Positions 6,874 through 11,360 of a stretch of 11,360 bases of DNA are shown here, in pieces. The translations under genes were made by a program, and so were the position numbers. Source of the DNA: Desulfobacteraceae bacterium (GTDB lineage Bacteria; Desulfobacterota; Desulfobacteria; Desulfobacterales; Desulfobacteraceae); the NCBI GenBank assembly GCA_003354055.1, contig PIVQ01000175.1:1-11360 (forward strand), given 5' to 3'. Position 1 is the first letter of the stretch. Each line of letters opens with the position of its first letter. A model generated the notes under the pieces. That model did not search any database and had not been told where the DNA came from. It saw nothing but the letters and a program-made list of their open reading frames with translations.

Positions 6874-9018
6874 ATGGACCCTGACACTATGGATTTGATC
6901 TATTTCACTACGAGTTTTTTGATTGGTATTGGTGCGATAATTATGGCACTCAATATCATAAAATTTCACGGGGTGATCCAAATATTAAAAAATATTGATC
7001 AACTGCAATACAACTCCCTAAGGCCAATCCTATTGTTCCATCATGCATTAATCGTTTCTTTTTTTGCAGGCTATATTGCGGTCTTGATTGCGATCAACTC
7101 AACACAAATGAGTATAGGCAATTTTTTCGTCAGCATAATTTTTTTTTCAGGGGCTGTTTTTGTACTTCTGGGTATCGTGCTCCAGAAGCGAATGATCAAA
7201 TCCATAGAAGCCATTTACAAAGAGGCTTTGATTGCAAATAAAAACCTTTCACTCAACCAGCAGGAACTTAGCCGGACAAATCTTTCATTAAAGCAGGAAA
7301 TAAAAAAGACAAAAGACACAGAAGCGACACTGCAGAGAAGCTATGACACACAAAAGATCGTCAATCAAATTCTAAGAAAATCCTTAACAGGGGCCAGTAT
7401 TCCGGAAGTTGTCGATCATTGTCTCGACCTTGTCCTGTCACTGCCATGGCTTTCGTTTGACGCCCAGGGGTGCATCTATCTTGTTGAGGAAAAATCCGAT
7501 GTACTGGTTTTAAAAACACATAGAGGTTTTTCAGACGAACTTCAAAAGGAATGTAAACGCATACCCTTTGGAAAGTGCCTGTGCGGTCTTGCCGCTTTAA
7601 AACAGGAACCGGTTTTTTCAAGCCATATTGATGCCCGCCATGACATTCTCTTACCCGGTACGCCGGATCACGGGCACTATTGTATTCCAATACTGTCAAA
7701 GGGATCCACCATAGGAATTATCAATATTTATGTAAAGCCAGGCCATATAAGAAAAGAGAGGGAAGAAAACTTTTTAAAAGCTGTGGCAAACACAATGGCG
7801 ATTATTCTGATGCAGCATTATGCAGAAGAACAAAAAAATGAAATGGCCACAAGATTGCAACACTCTCAAAAAATGGAATCAATCGGCACCCTGGCCGGTG
7901 GTATTGCCCATGACTTTAATAATATCTTATCCGGTATCTTCGGGTATGCGCAACTGGCTGAAAAGAATATAGGCAATAGAGATAAGGTCAGAAATCATCT
8001 GCATCAGATTGACAAAGGAGCCCACAGAGCATCTGACCTGATTCAACAAATTCTTGCATTCAGTAGAAAGTCCGGCTCTAAAAAAACGCCGATCAGGCTG
8101 AATCTGATCGTAAAAGAGGCGATCTCTTTTCTCAGGTCATCAATGCCGGCAACCATCAGCATTCATGAATCCATAGATTCCAAGGCCTATATAAAGGCAG
8201 ACGCAACCGGCATTCACCAGATAATGATGAACCTGTGTACAAATGCCTTCCATGCCATGAAGCAGACAGGCGGAAAATTGTCAGTGAGTTTGTCAGAAGT
8301 AACTATAAACACGCCACATGATGTTTCCAACTTGAACATAACGCCCGGCCCCTATCTGGAATTGAAGATCAGTGATACAGGGCACGGCATCCCCCAGGAA
8401 ATCCAAAATAAAATATTCGAACCCTACTTTACGACCAAAAAAGTAAAGGAAGGCACAGGCTTAGGACTGGCAGTCGTGCTTGGTATTGTCCAGGCACATA
8501 AAGGCCGAATCAAGTTAGAAAGCCATGCAGGAAAAGGCTCAACATTTCATATCTATTTTCCCCAATTTGTTGAAAGACGCACGTCCAAGGAGGATTCAGG
8601 AGAAAAGGAGATAGAGATTCAAGGAGGAACAGAAAAAATTCTCATGGTTGATGATGAGAAAAGCATTCTGATGTCAACATCAGCACTTTTAAAGGATTAC
8701 GGTTATGCTGTGGACTCTTTTTCAGACTCAACCGCGGCATTTGAAGCCTTTAAAACCGCTCCTGATACGTTCGACTTAATCATTACGGATATGACCATGC
8801 CCGCCATGACTGGCGAAGAACTCTCCTTAAAAATTTTCGATCTCAAAAAGGAGGTGCCAATTATACTCTGTACTGGATACAGCGACAATATTTCAAAAAA
8901 TAAAGCATTAAAACTTGGTATAAAAAAATATCTTCAAAAGCCGATTGATAACCGACAATTGCTGGTATTGATCAGAAAAATCTTTGATGAGAATAATGCT
9001 ATTTCCCCTGAAAATTAG
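6874..9018 (+). CDS. Membrane-anchored hybrid sensor histidine kinase (3 TM, coiled coil, GAF, HisKA, HATPase, REC)
   Basis: A 714-residue hybrid kinase. Three hydrophobic segments (about 5-29, 50-72, 80-105) anchor it with almost no periplasmic part, so sensing is probably cytoplasmic or within the membrane. A charged coiled coil (about 108-165) leads to a GAF domain (about 170-320) with GKCLCG (C235, C237) and HYC (H268, C270). The HisKA H box is GGIAHDFNN with phospho-acceptor H346. The ATPase domain has N-box MMNLCTN (N453, N457), DTGHGI, FEPYFTTK and GTGLGL. The C-terminal receiver has DD at 593-594, phospho-acceptor D639 in TDMTMPAM, and K689 in LQKP. All catalytic residues are intact. 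No separate response regulator or Hpt gene is adjacent, so the output partner lies elsewhere. The ATG at 6874 fits the promoter, and codon 6 is an alternative start. The last 20 bases overlap the opposing crotonase gene. Confidence 0.94.
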   Translation: MDPDTMDLIYFTTSFLIGIGAIIMALNIIKFHGVIQILKNIDQLQYNSLRPILLFHHALIVSFFAGYIAVLIAINSTQMSIGNFFVSIIFFSGAVFVLLGIVLQKRMIKSIEAIYKEALIANKNLSLNQQELSRTNLSLKQEIKKTKDTEATLQRSYDTQKIVNQILRKSLTGASIPEVVDHCLDLVLSLPWLSFDAQGCIYLVEEKSDVLVLKTHRGFSDELQKECKRIPFGKCLCGLAALKQEPVFSSHIDARHDILLPGTPDHGHYCIPILSKGSTIGIINIYVKPGHIRKEREENFLKAVANTMAIILMQHYAEEQKNEMATRLQHSQKMESIGTLAGGIAHDFNNILSGIFGYAQLAEKNIGNRDKVRNHLHQIDKGAHRASDLIQQILAFSRKSGSKKTPIRLNLIVKEAISFLRSSMPATISIHESIDSKAYIKADATGIHQIMMNLCTNAFHAMKQTGGKLSVSLSEVTINTPHDVSNLNITPGPYLELKISDTGHGIPQEIQNKIFEPYFTTKKVKEGTGLGLAVVLGIVQAHKGRIKLESHAGKGSTFHIYFPQFVERRTSKEDSGEKEIEIQGGTEKILMVDDEKSILMSTSALLKDYGYAVDSFSDSTAAFEAFKTAPDTFDLIITDMTMPAMTGEELSLKIFDLKKEVPIILCTGYSDNISKNKALKLGIKKYLQKPIDNRQLLVLIRKIFDENNAISPEN

Positions 9019-9781
9019 GCGTTCGTTTTTCAAGCAAGGCGCTGATTCCTTCCCGGGCATCTTCCATTTCAAAGGTCCGGGACTGGACATGGGCTTCCAT
9101 CTCTGCCGCCCTTACCGGATCCCAGTCAAGTCCCTGATATATGGAGTGTTTCATCATTTGAACCGCAATCGGCGCACAAAGGGCAATTTGCCCGGCAAGG
9201 GCCAATGCTTTTTCCATGACCTCTTCTTTATCCACGGCATAGTTCACAAGCCCCATGGAAAATGCCTGTTCACCGGTAATAATAGATCCTGTAAACAGCA
9301 GTTCATTTGCCTTTGCCAGACCCACCAGCCGGGGTAATATGTAAGAAATGGCCATTCCCGAGTGAAGCCCCAGACGGGCAAAATTGGCTCCCATCTTTGC
9401 CCGATTGTTTGCAACACGGATATCACACATCAAGGCAAGGCCAAGACCACCACCAATGGTATGTCCGTTAATTGCTGCGATAACAGGGATTTTGAGCTTT
9501 CCGATATCAAGGAAAGGCTGGTATAAATCCAAGAGGACCTTGTTTAAGAGGGGGCGGTCCTTCTGTATAAGCCCGCTCTTAAAATCAGCGCCGCTGCAAA
9601 ATGTATTGCCGCTGCCGGTAATGATGAGGCAGCGTAATTCCTGGTCTTGTTTTACCTGATCCAGGATCTTTTGGAAAGCCGGCATGTTTTCCAGATCCAT
9701 GCTGTTTCGGTTATCCGGGCGGTTTAGGGTAATGACGGCAATTTTGTCTTTTTTATCATAGATTATCGGCTGGGTATCCAA
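8999..9781 (-). CDS. Crotonase (enoyl-CoA hydratase/isomerase) family protein lacking the usual catalytic glutamates
   Basis: A 260-residue crotonase, full length for the family. Crotonases bind acyl-CoA thioesters and stabilise an enolate in an oxyanion hole. That hole is recognisable in SGADF (64-67 region) and in NGHTIGGGLGLALMCDI (105-121). In enoyl-CoA hydratase the two catalytic glutamates fall at the second residue after GGG and in the GxxE stretch before LG. Here these are G114 and about F134 (MGANFARLGLHSG), so a simple hydratase reaction is unlikely. It may be an isomerase, thioesterase, decarboxylase or lyase variant. The start is TTG at 9781: an in-frame stop lies just upstream, and TAAGGA (9790-9795) gives good spacing. 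It stands alone, with no thiolase or acyl-CoA dehydrogenase beside it, so no pathway can be assigned. Its 3' end overlaps the kinase gene. Confidence 0.9.
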   Translation of the reverse strand: MDTQPIIYDKKDKIAVITLNRPDNRNSMDLENMPAFQKILDQVKQDQELRCLIITGSGNTFCSGADFKSGLIQKDRPLLNKVLLDLYQPFLDIGKLKIPVIAAINGHTIGGGLGLALMCDIRVANNRAKMGANFARLGLHSGMAISYILPRLVGLAKANELLFTGSIITGEQAFSMGLVNYAVDKEEVMEKALALAGQIALCAPIAVQMMKHSIYQGLDWDPVRAAEMEAHVQSRTFEMEDAREGISALLEKRTPNFQGK

Positions 9782-9811
9782 ATGGTTATTCCTTATCTAA
9801 AAGTCATTTTG

Positions 9812-9829
9812 CCCCGGACCATCCCGGGG
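9812..9829. other. GC-rich hairpin upstream of the crotonase gene
   Basis: CCCCGG (9812-9817) pairs with CCGGGG (9824-9829) around a 6-base loop. In minus-strand RNA it would lie in the crotonase leader, just before the ribosome site, and is followed by a poor T run. It might be a weak terminator for transcripts entering from the right, or an attenuating leader structure. Confidence 0.35.
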
Positions 9830-9926
9830 TCATCTTGTAATTTATTCAATCACTCACTGATCAACTCATTTTAATTATGCAAAAAACACATGGATATATA
9901 CCTTTTTTATCAACGCAAAAACAACC

Positions 9927-9955
9927 TTGGAAAATTACAAACACAGGCGTATAAT
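9927..9955 (+). promoter_or_regulatory. Sigma70-type promoter for the truncated ATPase gene
   Basis: TTGGAA (9927-9932), exactly 17 bases, and a perfect TATAAT (9950-9955). The predicted start near 9962 precedes the ATG at 9995 and excludes the longer in-frame start at 9890. Confidence 0.6.
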
Positions 9956-9994
9956 AACCCATTAAAAATACACAAGATACGCAAAAGAGAGAAC

Positions 9995-10477
9995 ATGGAT
10001 AGAAATATTGATTTAAAACTATTAGGTTGGAAAACTCAAGCATTTAGAAAACCTCTGTTAATAAGAGGGGCAAGGCAGGTCGGAAAAACGTATTCGGTCT
10101 CTACTTTTGGAAAAAACAGTTTTGAATCATTCATCAAGCTGGATTTTGAACGAAACCAAAGCATCCACAAAATATTTAATCCGGATTTATCTGTTCAACA
10201 AATTATCCGGGACATAGAAATTTTTTCTGAACAAAAAATTACCCCCGGTAAAACACTTTTATTTTTTGATGAAATCCAAGAATGTGAAAGAGCATTGTTG
10301 AGCTTAAGGTATTTCTACGAAGATATGCCTGAACTCCATGTTAAGAAAACATATGGAAATCTGGAGGAGATTGAACAGAAAATGAGAACCATGTCGGAAA
10401 GTTATATAGACAGCGCCCAGAATTTTGGTTCAAGTGAAATGTTTTATGAGATAAGGAATCGTTACAAAATAACTTGA
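9995..10477 (+). pseudogene. Truncated AAA ATPase (DUF4143-type family) with an unrelated C-terminal tail
   Basis: A 160-residue product whose first 115 residues match the N-terminal ATPase of the AAA_14/DUF4143 family: LLIRGARQVGKTYSV (Walker A), then LDFERN, then LLFFDEIQECERALLSLRYF (Walker B with the acidic pair) and EDMPELH. Intact members run to about 380-420 residues and continue with a sensor block and a DUF4143 domain. Here the match stops right after MPELH (about 10342). The remaining 45 residues (VKKTYGNLEEIEQ onwards, ending RNRYKIT) are of unknown origin and look like the C-terminus of another protein. A deletion fusing two genes is the simplest reading. The start is set by AAGAGAG before the ATG and by the promoter. 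The region is A+T-rich compared with the genes to the left. It is transcribable, but a functional ATPase is doubtful. Confidence 0.75.
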
Positions 10478-10555
10478 TCTAAATACCCTGAAGGGCAGAA
10501 ACTTGTTTCCAAAACCCTTTAAAAGACTGAGTATTTTGGAAACAAAAGATCAAGT
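10472..10555. repeat. Nested inverted-repeat structure
   Basis: A perfect 12-bp inverted repeat, TTGTTTCCAAAA (10503-10514) and its complement (10534-10545), has a 19-base loop. It is enclosed by a second 9-bp pair, ACTTGATCT (10472-10480) and AGATCAAGT (10547-10555). A small CCC/GGG hairpin (about 10486-10495) lies between the left arms, so the whole could fold as a branched structure. The outer left arm contains the stop codon of the truncated ATPase gene. It may act as a bidirectional terminator, although no long T run follows, or be a small mobile or recombination element linked to the rearrangement next to it. Confidence 0.5.
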
Positions 10556-10584
10556 AATTTTGGAGCCGATCCTAAAGGATTAAT

Positions 10585-10935
10585 ATGCCCCCTAAAACTT
10601 TCAAATGCATACAATGCGGTAACTGCTGTCTCAACCTCAGCGATGCTTTTCAAACAAGCGTCAGTGATGAAGAAATTGCATTATGGGAAATGGAAGGACG
10701 ATATGATATCCTTAAATGGGTGAACTCAATACATCTTGGAGAGGAGTATTATATTCATGATATTTGGATAAGTCCAAAAACAGGTGATGATGTGGGGAGG
10801 TGTCCATGGTTGAGGAAGCTTCCAAAGCAGGATAAATTCATTTGCCGAATTCATGATTTAAAACCAGAACATTGCAGGAAGTATCCACAATCAAGAAAAC
10901 ATGCAGAAGAAACTGGGTGTAAAGGTTTTGAATAA
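10585..10935 (+). CDS. YkgJ-type cysteine-cluster protein
   Basis: A 116-residue protein with the Zn/Fe-chelating cysteine pattern of the YkgJ family: C8-x2-C11-x2-C14-C15 near the N-terminus, then C73 (GRCPWL), C87 (FICRIHD), C97 (PEHCRKYP) and C112 (TGCKGF). All eight cysteines expected for the family are present. The family is thought to bind a metal or an Fe-S cluster, but no reaction is established for this type. There is no signal peptide or membrane segment, so it is cytoplasmic. AAAGGA lies 6-11 bases before the ATG. The following gene starts 25 bases downstream on the same strand and may be co-transcribed. Confidence 0.88.
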   Translation: MPPKTFKCIQCGNCCLNLSDAFQTSVSDEEIALWEMEGRYDILKWVNSIHLGEEYYIHDIWISPKTGDDVGRCPWLRKLPKQDKFICRIHDLKPEHCRKYPQSRKHAEETGCKGFE

Positions 10936-10960
10936 TTGAATCTATTTGCTATAAACCAAA

Positions 10961-11360
10961 ATGAAATATAAAATATTAAAAGTCCCAAAAATCTATGTGT
11001 GTTATTTCGAAACTCAATTAACGACTTCTCATCAAAAGAATTTTTCTATTATTCAGAGTCATTGGAAAAAATTTAATACACTCCTCAGGATAAACGGAAT
11101 TAAGTTCAACTCTGAATGGGAAAAATTTGGGATAACCATTAAAATCGACAACCGATACTTTTATCGATGCGCATTCCATTCAGAGAGTTGCATTCCTCAA
11201 TTTGAACATGCACATATTCCTGCTGGAAGTTATGCGAAAAGTATTCATACTGGTCCATTATATTCACTAAGCAAGACGATTAATCAAATCTACAAAACAA
11301 TAATTCCAAGTTCTCCACTTGATATCGACCTTAATAGGTCGGTCATTCACTACGAAAGGT
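10961..11360 (+). CDS. GyrI-like effector-binding domain protein, 3' end cut by window edge
   Basis: An open frame from ATG 10961 runs without a stop to the window edge (133 codons). An in-frame TAA at 10952-10954 excludes an earlier start. Residues 80-130 resemble the GyrI/Rob-type small-molecule-binding (SRPBCC-like) domain: FEHAHIPAGSYAKSIHTGPLYSL, then a helix (SKTINQIYKTIIPSS) and the start of a final strand (VIHYE) where this fold usually ends in an E-x-Y element. In other bacteria such domains bind drugs or other ligands, inhibit gyrase, or hydrolyse cyclopropanoid electrophiles. No DNA-binding helix-turn-helix precedes it, so it is a stand-alone version. The ribosome site is weak. Composition is A+T-rich like its neighbours. 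The similarity is judged by eye. Confidence 0.65.
   Translation, partial: MKYKILKVPKIYVCYFETQLTTSHQKNFSIIQSHWKKFNTLLRINGIKFNSEWEKFGITIKIDNRYFYRCAFHSESCIPQFEHAHIPAGSYAKSIHTGPLYSLSKTINQIYKTIIPSSPLDIDLNRSVIHYER

Noticed and set aside
9890..9994. N-terminal extension of the ATPase reading
   Set aside because: It spans a strong promoter (TTGGAA, 17 bases, TATAAT). Family similarity and the ribosome site support the ATG at 9995.
10472..10555. Integron attC site
   Set aside because: The conserved core sites expected at the ends of attC (RYYYAAC and GTTRRRY) are not seen, and no integrase is present.
9995..10935. Truncated ATPase plus cysteine-cluster protein as a defence or toxin-antitoxin unit
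   Set aside because: The ATPase is broken and neither partner carries a toxin, nuclease or antitoxin motif. A structured repeat separates them.

Overview
The window reads as a chromosomal stretch of an anaerobic Gram-negative bacterium, most likely of the Desulfobacterota and perhaps Desulfobacteraceae. That placement is an inference from the gene mix: an IHF-type protein, an orphan cytoplasmic-GAF hybrid histidine kinase, a stand-alone NifU/IscU-type scaffold, a long divergent DUF89 protein and a solitary crotonase. No rRNA, tRNA or CRISPR array is visible.

Left part (1-1670): the 5' two thirds of purB (adenylosuccinate lyase) run leftwards off the edge. A 700-base gene-free stretch follows. 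It holds a probable purB promoter, a MITE-like element bounded by long imperfect inverted repeats (about 1189-1373), a decayed coding-like stretch resembling the end of a response-regulator receiver domain (1385-1504), and a good sigma70-type promoter for the next gene.

Centre-left (1671-3756): a rightward cluster encodes an IHF-alpha-like DNA-bending protein, a membrane M48/Ste24-type zinc protease and a YfcE-type metallophosphoesterase. The last two overlap by 8 bases. A J-domain protein (3775-4458) faces them on the minus strand.

Centre (4459-6709): a short divergent control region separates the J-domain gene from a 580-residue protein with a degenerate DUF89/ARMT1-like domain. A leftward NifU/IscU-type Fe-S scaffold gene follows.

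Centre-right (6710-9781): another divergent region, with a perfect 10-bp inverted repeat and a strong promoter, leads into a membrane-anchored hybrid histidine kinase (3 TM, coiled coil, GAF, HisKA, HATPase, REC). Its 3' end overlaps by 20 bases a convergent crotonase-family gene that starts with TTG and lacks both canonical catalytic glutamates.

Right part (9782-11360): base composition becomes visibly more A+T-rich and the genes look accessory. There is a truncated DUF4143-family-type AAA ATPase with an unrelated tail, a complex inverted-repeat structure, a small cysteine-cluster (YkgJ-type) protein, and a GyrI-like effector-binding protein cut by the window edge.

Most of the window is housekeeping and accessory single genes. 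I do not see a convincing new multi-gene system. The best leads are the degenerate DUF89 protein, the Glu-less crotonase, the operator-like repeat between the scaffold and kinase genes, and the rearranged right end.
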